This document shows positions 53,256-61,866 of a DNA stretch of 64,000 nt, one piece after another; position 1 is the first letter of the stretch; the number at the start of each line of letters is the position of its first letter. This DNA is from Paramicrobacterium sp051513965 (GTDB lineage: Bacteria; Actinomycetota; Actinomycetes; Actinomycetales; Microbacteriaceae). The position numbers and the translations under genes were made by a program. The notes below the pieces were generated by a model that had not been told where the DNA came from, made no database searches, and saw only the letters and a list, made by a program, of their open reading frames with translations. The DNA lies in NCBI RefSeq assembly GCF_051513965.1, contig NZ_CP195847.1, positions 1,984,001 through 2,048,000 on the forward strand. Direction: 5' to 3'.

Positions 53256-53879
53256 ATGAAAAAGCCGGAAACATTTGGCGTCGCGGCCGCGTGCATGGCG
53301 GTCGTTTTAATCTGCATCGGGGTAATTGGCCTGGTCAGTTCCGCAGAGGACTCCCCAGACGCAGTTCCAGACATGAATGGCAAGCCTGTCACCTTTGAAG
53401 CGGGTGCTAAGCCATCTCCCGAAGCTTCACCCACTCCAGATATTGGAACCGAGTTTGAGGTACCGTCGGTCGGGCTCGACATTCCGTTGGGAGCGCTGAG
53501 CGCCGTGAACGGCGAGATAACACCGCCCGGATTCACGTCGGCCTACTGGATCCGCAATGTGGGCGTGAGTCCCAAGGATGCCGACACAGGAACCGTCTAC
53601 GTCGTCATGCACTCTCTTCGAGATGGCGCGGTGGGCCCCGGCAACTATCTGATCGATGTCGCAAACGAGCGGGCGGCTGTGGATGAAGGCGCGAAGATCC
53701 TCGTCGACGGCATCAGCTTTTCTGTCACGTCCTCACGGCATGTGTCCAAATCAGAGCTTCCAAATGATGCAGAAATCTGGGCTGACACGACTAACCGTCT
53801 CGTCATCATCACATGTCTGCAGCGCGCGGATGGGAGTCCATCGACAGACAACATGGTCATCATCGCCGAACGGACATAA
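53256..53879 (+). CDS. class F sortase
   Basis: Membrane-anchored transpeptidase of 207 residues. An N-terminal helix (residues ~8-28) and a flexible linker precede the sortase barrel. The catalytic residues are visible: His119 in TVYVVMHS, Cys187 in LVIITC and Arg190 in CLQRAD. It attaches surface proteins; the adjacent VaFE protein is the obvious substrate and the LPVTG protein at 43121 a possible second one. It is 88 bp after the pilin gene, beyond a stem-loop. Confidence 0.88.
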   Translation: MKKPETFGVAAACMAVVLICIGVIGLVSSAEDSPDAVPDMNGKPVTFEAGAKPSPEASPTPDIGTEFEVPSVGLDIPLGALSAVNGEITPPGFTSAYWIRNVGVSPKDADTGTVYVVMHSLRDGAVGPGNYLIDVANERAAVDEGAKILVDGISFSVTSSRHVSKSELPNDAEIWADTTNRLVIITCLQRADGSPSTDNMVIIAERT

Positions 53880-53945
53880 ACCCAATTTTCACGGTCACCG
53901 TCGACCAGTCGCATGTACGGCAGAACTTAGTGTGGAGGCAGAAGA

Positions 53946-54821
53946 ATGACAGAGACAGGTGCAAGGACGCGAGCCTATCTGCGAACCACTCTCGACAACT
54001 TGGCGAGTCCGATCTGGCGAGGGACGACAGGACGTTTCTCGGTGCAGTCTGCATTGACCGTACCGGGCGTCGCAATGTACTCAGTCCTAGCTCTCGATCT
54101 TGACCTCAGCTTGCAGTTTCCCGGTGATGACGATGCGATCGTGCTCGTTCCTGCCCTCGGCGACATCGTCATTCGTTCAGATGACGAACCGTCAATCCAT
54201 GCTCAGCCCAAGCAAGGCGTCTTCATCGGACCCGGTGGGGAGATCAAGGTGCACATCGCCACGTCTACCGCGCTCACCATCATCGTGCTGTCGAAGAAGA
54301 GGCTCGCCAATGCGGGAGCACGCATTCCCAGTCGCTACCTCCGCTTTGTGCAAGACGATGCCTGCATACGCACGCTCGAGGGTATGGCCGCTGCGAACGT
54401 CAGCGTTCACTCTCAAAGCCAGAATGCAGACACTCTCGCCCGAGTGGCGTATTACTTGACAATGACGGCAGCGCGCATTGCATTGCAGCGTGATTTGATG
54501 ATCGATCTCGACCCGATCAATCACTTCGGCGTCGCAATGTCGGTGATCTCCTCGCGCAAGACGGACCCCCACCTTTCGGTCGCCTCGCTCGCTGAGTCTC
54601 TGTCACTTTCAGTGCGGCAGCTGAACCGAGTGTTTCAGAAGGAGGGAACCACTGTCGCGCGGGAGATTCGACGCGCACGGATGCTCGAAGCTCGCCGACT
54701 GCTCGAGAACTCTCCCGCGTCGCAACGTCTGAGCCTCGATCGCATCGCGTCATTGAGCGGCTTTCCAAGCGTCGCTGCTCTCCGCCGTGCGGCGAAAGCC
54801 GAAGGATCACCTGAGAATTGA
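53946..54821 (+). CDS. AraC family transcriptional regulator
   Basis: A 291-residue regulator. The C-terminal two-HTH domain is clear: HLSVASLAESLSLSVRQLNRVFQ, then a second helix pair at LSLDRIASLSGFPSVAALRRAAK. The N-terminal ~170 residues form a cupin-like sensor of the AraC-binding type. The ATG follows GGAGG. It sits between the sortase and the convergent Cys-Gly protein operon, and a second AraC gene flanks the other end of the region at 63688. Confidence 0.9.
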   Translation: MTETGARTRAYLRTTLDNLASPIWRGTTGRFSVQSALTVPGVAMYSVLALDLDLSLQFPGDDDAIVLVPALGDIVIRSDDEPSIHAQPKQGVFIGPGGEIKVHIATSTALTIIVLSKKRLANAGARIPSRYLRFVQDDACIRTLEGMAAANVSVHSQSQNADTLARVAYYLTMTAARIALQRDLMIDLDPINHFGVAMSVISSRKTDPHLSVASLAESLSLSVRQLNRVFQKEGTTVAREIRRARMLEARRLLENSPASQRLSLDRIASLSGFPSVAALRRAAKAEGSPEN

Positions 54822-54823
54822 CG

Positions 54824-54857
54824 AAGCGCCTAGGAAGCTTCTGCTTCCTAGGCGCTT
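54824..54857. terminator. bidirectional terminator
   Basis: Perfect 15-bp stem AAGCGCCTAGGAAGC / GCTTCCTAGGCGCTT with a 4-nt loop between the AraC gene and the convergent 104-residue gene. Confidence 0.75.
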
Positions 54858-54864
54858 GTGACCG

Positions 54865-55179
54865 CTATCGCGCGGTCACAACATCCGAGCTCGACCCGGT
54901 GCTGTCAAGCTTCCAGGTACCAGCCTGCCGGTAGAGCTTCATTGTCGCTTCCTGCCCTCCGGCACGTGCGGTCACGCTCCCCCGTGTCTCGGAGTCAGCC
55001 ACGAAGGTGGAGGCGTCGATTGCGAAGTCACTGGAAAATGCTGCTTGCGCGATCCCTGCGGCGGTCGGCGATACGCCATCAGCAAAGGCGACTGCGCCAC
55101 AGAACACAGCGGCATCATTGCTTGTTGCCCCAGCGGCGATCTCGTCGGCACGGGCCTGGTCGAAAGTGGTGTTTGCCAT
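54865..55179 (-). CDS. hypothetical protein co-transcribed with an exported Cys-Gly protein
   Basis: A 104-residue soluble protein beginning MANTTFDQARADEIAAGATS; I do not recognise it. A single Cys (VFCGAV), and the end KLYRQAGTWKLDSTGSSSD suggests a small beta-sheet domain. It follows the exported protein gene by 30 bp, so it is probably an operon partner. Confidence 0.6.
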   Translation of the reverse strand: MANTTFDQARADEIAAGATSNDAAVFCGAVAFADGVSPTAAGIAQAAFSSDFAIDASTFVADSETRGSVTARAGGQEATMKLYRQAGTWKLDSTGSSSDVVTAR

Positions 55180-55209
55180 TCTTCTGTCTCTCTTTTCGTC
55201 CGGTTTGAT

Positions 55210-55761
55210 TCAGCCGCAGTGTCCGACGAAGATGCCGAACATGCCAACGCCAGTCAGCGTCTGGGTTGCTGCGTCGTCATCGCTTCGTGTGTTCGCGTTG
55301 CCAATGATCGCACCGGTACTGAGGGTGAAGTTCGTGAGCGCAAGAGCGGCCGCGATGCCTGTCACCTGCAGGGTGAGGCTCTCGCCGGCAGGTATCGGCT
55401 TACGCACGGTGATCTGCGCAGACTTGCCAGAGAGAACATTGATCTCCAAGAAGTCGCCATAGCCGCCAAACGTGAGGTTGCCGAGTCCGCCGCCGTTCAG
55501 AATGAACGTCGACCCAACTTCGATCGGAGCGCCCTCTGCGGTGATGTGGAACTGCGGAAACGACTGGCCGAATCCCATGATGTTGATGCCGTAGCACGAC
55601 GATGAGATCGACACGTTCTCGTTGGTGGTGGATGCCGAGGCAGCCGGCGTTGCCACAGCGGTGGCGATCACGGGAACAGACCAGGCAGCTGCTGTGACCA
55701 TGGTGCGGCGGTTCAGTCCGGCCGGTTTCTGGTCGTTCTGCTCAATCGAGTTGTTTGCCAT
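55210..55761 (-). CDS. exported protein with twin-arginine-type leader and C-terminal Cys-Gly (copy 1)
   Basis: A 183-residue protein. LNRRTMVTAAAWSVPVIATA is a Tat-type leader ending near ASAS. The mature part is beta-rich with only two cysteines: one soon after the leader (SSSCYGI) and the penultimate residue of the protein (GIFVGHCG). These could form a disulfide pinning the domain ends. Its paralogue at 62916 shares the leader and the CG end. Function unknown. The ribosome site is GAGAGG. Confidence 0.7.
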   Translation of the reverse strand: MANNSIEQNDQKPAGLNRRTMVTAAAWSVPVIATAVATPAASASTTNENVSISSSCYGINIMGFGQSFPQFHITAEGAPIEVGSTFILNGGGLGNLTFGGYGDFLEINVLSGKSAQITVRKPIPAGESLTLQVTGIAAALALTNFTLSTGAIIGNANTRSDDDAATQTLTGVGMFGIFVGHCG

Positions 55762-55955
55762 GTAGTACCTCTCAGAAGAGATGAGTTGAGCACGTAGGGT
55801 TACATGCGGAACCCAGTCTTCTGAGCGGCAAGATCACGGCGCATGTGATGTCGCGATACGTGTTGAGAGACGGCGATCGACGCGGGTTCGTGGCGCGTCT
55901 TGAACTCATGGCTGGCGCAAATTAGCAACGGTCCGCCACTCAGGTTAAATGAATA

Positions 55956-55982
55956 GAGCGCGACGTTCACGACGTCGCGCTC
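55956..55982 (-). terminator. terminator after the GT-C glycosyltransferase operon
   Basis: Perfect 11-bp stem GAGCGCGACGT / ACGTCGCGCTC with a 5-nt loop; on the minus strand it is followed by TATTCATTTAA. It lies about 100 bp after the glycosyltransferase stop. Confidence 0.7.
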
Positions 55983-56021
55983 CACCTACGAATTGATGAG
56001 CAGTTCTGCTTGCGTATTTAA

Positions 56022-56041
56022 GAATCCACTAGAGTGGATTC
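56022..56041. promoter_or_regulatory. 20-bp palindrome
   Basis: GAATCCACTAGAGTGGATTC, two 9-bp arms with a 2-bp centre. The centre is too short for an RNA hairpin loop, so a protein-binding site is more likely. It lies between the glycosyltransferase stop codon and its terminator. Confidence 0.45.
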
Positions 56042-56079
56042 ACTGCAGCACAGAAATTTTAACAGTCGCGATGCACTCA

Positions 56080-57594
56080 TCAACGTAGGATGCAGAGGGC
56101 GTAGCGTCCCTCGCGAACTAGCACCGTCGCACATTCAGCGGCAATAGCATTAGTAAACTCTTCCTTGCCCGCAGCTGATGAGTCCCAGTTTCTCCAGAGT
56201 TCCGGAGTGCCGTCCCAGTCGGGCACGTCGTCAAGTGCGACCTGCGAACCGGCTAACACGATGATCGAAACGTTGGGTCCCCAGGCTGTGACGATAACGT
56301 CGAGGTCAGACTCGGCCACGGATGCCGCGACAGCACGCTGATCCGCCAGGGATTCTCCAAACCGCGACTGGTCGGAGATCTGAACGTGCCCCCACAACTG
56401 CGTCCCGAGTGCGGAGACGGCCACCACGGAGACTACGCCGGACACGATTCGCGACCAAGGCCCCCATGGACGCGAGCGCCACTGCTCGTCGAGCCATCGA
56501 GCAGCAAGTGCCACGAGAATCGGCACGAAAATGTATATCGCCATCGCGGCGTACCGCGGCCAATTCGGCGTATGCTCCGAGGCCAGCCACCACCCGAACC
56601 AGAGCACGAGTCCCAGCGCGGCGGCAATGGCGTAGGCGCGCTGCTCGCGGCGCTCTGCGATGGCGCCGGCATCCTCATCAGCGGGTGTGCGTAGCACGAG
56701 CACGCACACGGCGGCCAGCACAAAAACAATGAAGATGAGAGTCAACCAGGTTGGCGAGAACCATCCGGTGCCCAGCGCCGTCAGCTTCGACAGAGGGCTT
56801 ACCGGGTCAATGTTCTGCCCGCCCGAGGTGAAGAACCAGTAGAACTCCTTCAGGTTCTGCCAGTATGCCGAGGGCCCGAGGGTGACGAGCTTCCACAGCT
56901 CATAGAGAACGTTCGGAATCACAGCGGCCAACGCGCACAGCACCACGCGAAGGGTGCGCGTGACGACGCTGCCGTCTGAAAGCAGGTAAATCGCAAGTGC
57001 GATCGGAATCGCCGCAAGCGCACCCAGCAGCTTCGTCTGCATCGCAAGCCCGATGAGCAGCCCCGCCAACCACGGCTGCCTACGCAGCGCGAGGAAGGCC
57101 CAGACGAGAAGCGCGGCAGCGGGAACTTCGCCGAGAATATCGACGGGCGACTGGATCGGCGAGCCCGAGAGCCATGTGTTCCAGCCCAGCGGCACGCACA
57201 CAGCGGCGAGCGCAGCCCAGCGACCGCCGAGTCGCCCGCCCAGACGCCACAGGCCGACAACGAGTGCGATGTAGAACAGCAGAACGACAAGTCGGCCACC
57301 GATGACGGGGTCTGCTCCCATTGCGAGAACCGCGGCGACGGGCAAGAGAACAACCGGGCCGGTCGAAATGCGGGGGTCGAACGTGGTCAGCTGGCTGCCG
57401 CTCAGTGTGCCATCGCTGGTGTATCCAAGGCCGTTCACTAGGTTGATCGGCACAGTGAGGTTGAAAGCTTCGTCTTCCCATAGCCTCATGAAGAAGACGC
57501 CCTGAATCACGATCCACAGTTGCGCAGCGGCTACGACGGCAACAGCCACCCAAAACACAACTGTCATCCCGCGACGCCAGTTGAGGCTGGTCAT
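56080..57594 (-). CDS. GT-C fold membrane glycosyltransferase (PMT/ArnT-like)
   Basis: A 504-residue polytopic protein with about ten membrane helices. RLWEDEAFNLTVPINLVNGLGYTSDG in the first periplasmic loop carries the acidic DE pair typical of GT39/ArnT-type enzymes, which transfer sugars from polyprenyl-phosphate carriers outside the membrane. The C-terminal ~100 residues are extracytoplasmic. The ATG at 57594 overlaps the GT2 stop by 4 bp. The usual logic (GT2 makes the carrier sugar, GtrA may flip it, the GT-C enzyme transfers it) fits the neighbours. Confidence 0.8.
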   Translation of the reverse strand: MTSLNWRRGMTVVFWVAVAVVAAAQLWIVIQGVFFMRLWEDEAFNLTVPINLVNGLGYTSDGTLSGSQLTTFDPRISTGPVVLLPVAAVLAMGADPVIGGRLVVLLFYIALVVGLWRLGGRLGGRWAALAAVCVPLGWNTWLSGSPIQSPVDILGEVPAAALLVWAFLALRRQPWLAGLLIGLAMQTKLLGALAAIPIALAIYLLSDGSVVTRTLRVVLCALAAVIPNVLYELWKLVTLGPSAYWQNLKEFYWFFTSGGQNIDPVSPLSKLTALGTGWFSPTWLTLIFIVFVLAAVCVLVLRTPADEDAGAIAERREQRAYAIAAALGLVLWFGWWLASEHTPNWPRYAAMAIYIFVPILVALAARWLDEQWRSRPWGPWSRIVSGVVSVVAVSALGTQLWGHVQISDQSRFGESLADQRAVAASVAESDLDVIVTAWGPNVSIIVLAGSQVALDDVPDWDGTPELWRNWDSSAAGKEEFTNAIAAECATVLVREGRYALCILR

Positions 57595-58382
57595 GACGAG
57601 AACGCTCCCCCGCGGCGAGCCGGGGCTCCGGGGCGCAGGCTCACGGCCCAGACCTCGCGCGCGGCGCCTGCGATGAACGAGCGCAGACGCTTGGGGGGCA
57701 GCAGCGGAGTCGTACGTTGCGCTCCCCACATCGTTCCGTGCGCAGAATCACCGCGCCGGGGAATGCTCGTGACTCGCGCATATGCGATTTTCATTCCACT
57801 GCGCTTCTCTGCGAGCGAGAAGTGCACGTGGGGAACACTCGCTGTCGACGGAACGAGCTCCAGAAGAAAGCGCAGTGCCTCGGGCCGGTAGATGCGCAGA
57901 GGCGTGTTCACATCGGGCACGCGTGAACCGGCGACGAGCGCGACGACAGACCCCACCACAAACGTGATGGCTTTGCGATACCAGGGGTCTGTGCGCCCGC
58001 GGCGTACGCCATGCAGCACGTCGATGCCACGCTGTTCGTGCGCCGCGAGCAGCCGCGGGAAGTCTGCGGGCAGAAACTGTCCGTCACCGTCAACGTGCAG
58101 AATCACGTCGGGGTCGAGCTCGAGACCGGCACGATACGCGGCCAATGCTGTGGGCCCGTGGCCTCGGTTGCGCAGCGATGTGATGCCGATCAACTCGGGC
58201 ATCGTCTCGCCCAGGCGGGCAAGCAGATCGGCGGTCTCGTCTGTCGAGCGGTCGTTGACGACGACGATCGAGAGCTTCTCGACGACCGGGGAAACGTGGG
58301 TCACGATTTCGGTGAGGAACCCCTCGAGGCCGTCAGATTCGTTATACGCCGGCATAACGATGGCAACGTGTCTGCGCGGCAC
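57591..58382 (-). CDS. family 2 glycosyltransferase (polyprenyl-phosphate type)
   Basis: A 263-residue cytosolic GT-A enzyme: VAIVMPAYNESDGLEGFL at the start, VVVNDRSTDETADLL, LHVDGDGQFLPADFPRLL (DxD-like metal site) and SVPHVHFSLAEKRSGMKI. It resembles dolichol-phosphate sugar synthases that load a polyprenyl phosphate. The GTG start follows GGGAGAG. Translationally coupled to the GT-C gene and divergent from gtrA. Confidence 0.85.
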   Translation of the reverse strand: MPRRHVAIVMPAYNESDGLEGFLTEIVTHVSPVVEKLSIVVVNDRSTDETADLLARLGETMPELIGITSLRNRGHGPTALAAYRAGLELDPDVILHVDGDGQFLPADFPRLLAAHEQRGIDVLHGVRRGRTDPWYRKAITFVVGSVVALVAGSRVPDVNTPLRIYRPEALRFLLELVPSTASVPHVHFSLAEKRSGMKIAYARVTSIPRRGDSAHGTMWGAQRTTPLLPPKRLRSFIAGAAREVWAVSLRPGAPARRGGAFSS

Positions 58383-58434
58383 AAACTCTCCCTGTCATCA
58401 GCATGATCTTAACTAGTAGTAGCGTAGTCGAGCC

Positions 58435-58899
58435 ATGACACATCACTCGCGCCTCCGCCGCCTCATCGGGCTGAGTTCCCGATTCCTGACGGTCGGGGCC
58501 ATCTCGACCCTGATCGAGATCGCGGCGTTCAATATTCTCCTCTACGGGTTGCACGTCGACGGTGTCTGGGCAAAGATCTTCGCCTCGCTCATCGCACTTG
58601 TGAACGCCTACTTCGGCAATCGCGAGTGGACGTTCAAGAACCGCGGCAAACACGGGCGGATGCTCGAAATCACGCTGTTTCTCATCGTCAATGGCATCTG
58701 CACGATGCTCGGCGCCGGCATCGTCGGTGCCGGGCTGTGGGCGTTCCCCGATTCCGGCCCCGTCGTGGTGAACATGATCAATCTGTTCAGCATCGGCGTC
58801 GTGGTCGCGCTTCGCTTTCTGCTCTACCACTTCGTGGTCTTCCGCGGAGTCCGCCCCAGCCGCACAGTCGTCGTCGAGCCCGATGCCGACAACCGCTAA
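58435..58899 (+). CDS. GtrA family membrane protein
   Basis: A 154-residue protein with four membrane helices: FLTVGAISTLIEIAAFNILL, IFASLIALVNAYFGNREWTF (the conserved N-R-x-W-T-F motif), a third around LFLIVNGICTML and a fourth near VNLFSIGVVVALRFLLYH. GtrA proteins are thought to flip polyprenyl-linked sugars across the membrane. It is divergent from the GT2 gene and its end overlaps the ugd stop. Confidence 0.88.
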   Translation: MTHHSRLRRLIGLSSRFLTVGAISTLIEIAAFNILLYGLHVDGVWAKIFASLIALVNAYFGNREWTFKNRGKHGRMLEITLFLIVNGICTMLGAGIVGAGLWAFPDSGPVVVNMINLFSIGVVVALRFLLYHFVVFRGVRPSRTVVVEPDADNR

Positions 58900-60218
58900 G
58901 TCGCCTCGCGGCCGTTCTTCACCTGTCGGCCCAGCCCGGCGTACTCCCACCCGGCGGCCGCCCAGGAGTCAGCATCCAGGCAATTGCGCGCGTCGACGAC
59001 GATCGGGGTGCGAACAACGCGATGCACCGCTGCCGGGTCGAGGTCTTTGTATTCCGGCCATTCGGTGACCACGACAACGGCATCCGCATCGGCGAGCGCC
59101 TCATCCGTTGGACCGTAGACGAGTTGAGGATGCAGCTGGCGCGCGTTCTTCATCGCCTGCGGGTCTGTCGCAACGACGTTCGCGCCGAGCCCGTTCAGCC
59201 GCACGGCGACATCAAGCGCGGGCGAGTCCCGCACATCGTCACTGTTGGGCTTGAACGCGAGGCCGAGAACGGCGACTTTCTTTTGGAAAACGCTGCCGCC
59301 GAGTTCCTCGGTGACCAGCTCAACCACTCGCTCCCGGCGGCGCAGGTTAATCGCGTCGACCTCCTTCAAGAAGGCCACCGACTCTCCGCGGCCCAGCTCC
59401 TCTGCACGCGCGGTGAACGCACGAATGTCCTTCGGCAGGCAGCCGCCTCCGAAGCCGACACCGGCGTTCAAAAACTTGCGCCCGATGCGCTTGTCGTGCC
59501 CGATTGCATCAGCCAGCTTTGTAACGTCGGCTCCCGTGACTTCCGCGATCTCGGCCATCGCGTTGATGAATGAGATCTTCGTCGCGAGAAACGCGTTCGC
59601 CGCCACCTTCACCAGCTCGGCCGTGGCAAAGTCGCTGACGATGACGGGGCTGCCTGCCTCGATCGCCGTCGCGTACACCTCGTTGAGCTTCTCAACAGAC
59701 GTCGTGTCTCCGTCGGCCACGCCGTACACGAGCCGATCTGGCTCGATTGTGTCCTTGACGGCAAAGCCCTCGCGAAGAAACTCCGGGTTCCACACGAGGC
59801 GAGCCCCGCGGGCCTCGACGGCCTCTCGGAATGTTTCGGCGGTGCCGACAGGCACCGTCGACTTACCGACAACGACGTCACCGTCAGACAGGTGAGCGAG
59901 AAGACTCGTGATTGCAGAGTCCACATACGCCAGATCTGCTCCGCCAGCGTTCTGCAGCTGCGGCGTTCCAACAGCAATGAAATGAATATGCGCATCACGA
60001 GCATCAGCCAAATCTGTGCTGAACTTCAATCTGCCCGTCTCAATGCCCGCCGTCAGAAGCTCTGGCAACCCCGGCTCATAGATCGGCGAGCGACCAGCGG
60101 AGAGCGCGTTAATCTTTGCGCTGTCCAGATCAACCCCGATGACGTCGTGTCCAACAGATGCCATTGCCGCTGCATGAACGGCACCCAAATAGCCACAGCC
60201 GATGACCGAAATTTTCAT
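58896..60218 (-). CDS. ugd: UDP-glucose 6-dehydrogenase
   Basis: Oxidises UDP-glucose to UDP-glucuronate with two NAD. The 440-residue protein has VIGCGYLGAVHAAAMA (Rossmann), KSTVPVGT, WNPEFLREG and NAGVGFGGGCLPKD with the catalytic Cys. KVAVLGLAFKPNSDDVRDSP fits the UDP-binding domain. It supplies UDP-glucuronate for surface polysaccharide or glycan work nearby. Confidence 0.95.
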   Translation of the reverse strand: MKISVIGCGYLGAVHAAAMASVGHDVIGVDLDSAKINALSAGRSPIYEPGLPELLTAGIETGRLKFSTDLADARDAHIHFIAVGTPQLQNAGGADLAYVDSAITSLLAHLSDGDVVVGKSTVPVGTAETFREAVEARGARLVWNPEFLREGFAVKDTIEPDRLVYGVADGDTTSVEKLNEVYATAIEAGSPVIVSDFATAELVKVAANAFLATKISFINAMAEIAEVTGADVTKLADAIGHDKRIGRKFLNAGVGFGGGCLPKDIRAFTARAEELGRGESVAFLKEVDAINLRRRERVVELVTEELGGSVFQKKVAVLGLAFKPNSDDVRDSPALDVAVRLNGLGANVVATDPQAMKNARQLHPQLVYGPTDEALADADAVVVVTEWPEYKDLDPAAVHRVVRTPIVVDARNCLDADSWAAAGWEYAGLGRQVKNGREAT

Positions 60219-60324
60219 GATGAGTTCAGCCTATCGGGCACTCCTGCGCGAATGACGTATGTGCGCACTCGAGAATGCACCACGTTCGAGGGACGCGCAC
60301 GCAGGGGTTAATCCAAGTTCACAA

Positions 60325-61473
60325 TTACAACGGCGATTCAACCTCGACCGGCTCATTGCGGTGCAAGCGAATAAGCCCCTCGACAAGAAGCGTGTCCACC
60401 GCTTGTTGGGTGACCAGCCTCGTATTAACGCCCTCGGGTGCCCCAAACTGCGCGATCAATGCTTCCTCAATCTGTTCAAGAGACGCGCCCGACTCAACCT
60501 CACTCCAGATCGTGGGAGACAGGCCCGAGAGTACACGGAGCGTTTTATCGCTCGTCGTGATGATGCTTCCCGCGGTCTCCACCGCCACTACGTCTTCTCG
60601 GCGAACGTACTCGCCCTCGTCTGGGCGCGCCGATGCCCGGCCACTGGCATCGTTCCAGCCAGTTTCCGGCTGGGTAATCGTAAGCAGATCCGCGAGAACG
60701 GCAGCTACTCCTTCGGCCTCCCCATACCTCAGCGTACGAATACCACCGGTCTTCTCGACGATGTCGGCCAACATACAGACCGAGTCAGGGATGTCTCCGA
60801 AGTAACTGATCTGCCCGGAAAGATCTTCAATCGCATCAGGGAGTGCAACAGATCCGATCACAGGCTCCCCGCTATGCTCATCGTCACGCTCGAACAGCAC
60901 GATCGCCGCGAGATTCAACGGCATTTCCGGCAACGAGCACAAACCCAGTGCATCCGGCGAGGTTTGGGTCTTCTTCCACTTCTTCTCGGGATTCTCGATG
61001 ATTGAAAGAGGCTTACGGTATGGGTACACGCGCAAATCTCGGTCGATCGCAATCGTTTCATCCGAGACATACCCATAATGCTTTCCCAAGTGTGACGCGA
61101 GCGTTGTCTTTCCTCCGCCAGACGGCGCGACAAACGCGGCAACACGCCCATCCTGCAACGACACACCAGCAGCATGAAGCATCAGATGTTCCCCACGAGC
61201 GCGCTCGATGCCCTGCAACGTGACCTTCGTCGACGATGCCATAGCGACCGCGTCATAGTCTGCACCGTAAACGTCATACTCTTGCGCGTTCGATGCGTTT
61301 GTGCCGACTGTCATTGTTGAGTCCGGCCCGCCCCGCGCAACTGTTGCACCAGACCATGCATCGACGAGCCGTTCGAAGTGCTCCTGTGGTTCGTCATTCA
61401 GAAATTCGAGTCGAATGGTCGAACCGAGGACATCAAGATCAATCTTGCGCGCTCTGGCATTGAGCTCTGCCAC
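60325..61473 (-). CDS. HPr-kinase-like / PqqD-domain fusion protein
   Basis: A 382-residue cytosolic protein. The Walker A motif FVAPSGGGKTTLASHLG near residue 116 with YVSDETIAID behind it resembles HprK-related kinases of RiPP and exosortase-type loci. From about residue 292 the sequence (IITTSDKTLRVLSGL, then GVNTRLVTQQAVDTLLVEGLI) fits a PqqD/RRE domain, which binds leader peptides. A role as a kinase that modifies a peptide recruited by the RRE is inferred; no precursor gene is confirmed. The GTG at 61473 follows GGAAGGAGG. Confidence 0.75.
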   Translation of the reverse strand: MAELNARARKIDLDVLGSTIRLEFLNDEPQEHFERLVDAWSGATVARGGPDSTMTVGTNASNAQEYDVYGADYDAVAMASSTKVTLQGIERARGEHLMLHAAGVSLQDGRVAAFVAPSGGGKTTLASHLGKHYGYVSDETIAIDRDLRVYPYRKPLSIIENPEKKWKKTQTSPDALGLCSLPEMPLNLAAIVLFERDDEHSGEPVIGSVALPDAIEDLSGQISYFGDIPDSVCMLADIVEKTGGIRTLRYGEAEGVAAVLADLLTITQPETGWNDASGRASARPDEGEYVRREDVVAVETAGSIITTSDKTLRVLSGLSPTIWSEVESGASLEQIEEALIAQFGAPEGVNTRLVTQQAVDTLLVEGLIRLHRNEPVEVESPL

Positions 61474-61866
61474 AGAGAGCCTCCTTCCCACCGACGTCGT
61501 AAAGTAATCTTATGAGTGTAGTGCTGGTACTGCTCTCACTCGCACCCCCAGCAGTGCTGACCTTTTGCGCAATACTCAATGTGCGCAATCACCACGCGAG
61601 TCGTCATACGCCCGGCAACCTCACAAACCTCAGTCTCCGACCTAACGGCTTCTGTGTTCTGTACTCGCGCATTCCGCCCTGCGAGGCATTACTTGGGATT
61701 GCAGAATCAGTCTCAGGAAGCGTCAGCTACGCCATGTCACGCCTAGCAGCGACGCGCCACCTGCATAGTGTTTGCCACATACGCTCTCGATTTCCAGCTC
61801 GCACAAGCTAAATCTAATCCCGCTTGCCTAGTCAAGCTATTCGTGAGCAACCTTTCGTCGAGAGCG
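61474..61866. other. 393-bp region between HPrK/PqqD and MauE-thioredoxin genes
   Basis: No confident gene. A plus-strand frame (61512-61811, 99 codons, with a hydrophobic N-terminus MSVVLVLLSLAPPAVLTF) lacks codon bias and a clear ribosome site. On the minus strand a 23-codon frame (61536-61607) contains three cysteines, ending GQHCWGCE. The region is lower in GC than its neighbours and could hold a short peptide gene or a decayed one. Confidence 0.4.

Larger units (their letters stand above)
55762..56079. other. intergenic region between exported Cys-Gly protein 1 and the glycosyltransferase
   Basis: About 318 bp with no convincing gene; a 61-codon frame here runs through a terminator hairpin. 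It contains the 11-bp stem at 55956-55982, the palindrome at 56022-56041 and presumably the promoter of the exported protein operon near 55770-55950. Confidence 0.5.

Noticed and set aside
55800..55985. 61-codon minus-strand frame
   Set aside because: It contains the terminator hairpin of the glycosyltransferase operon and shows no ribosome site.
61536..61607. 23-codon cysteine-containing frame as a definite RiPP precursor
   Set aside because: Ribosome site weak, no leader-like part, no conservation data; kept only as a possibility in the gap.
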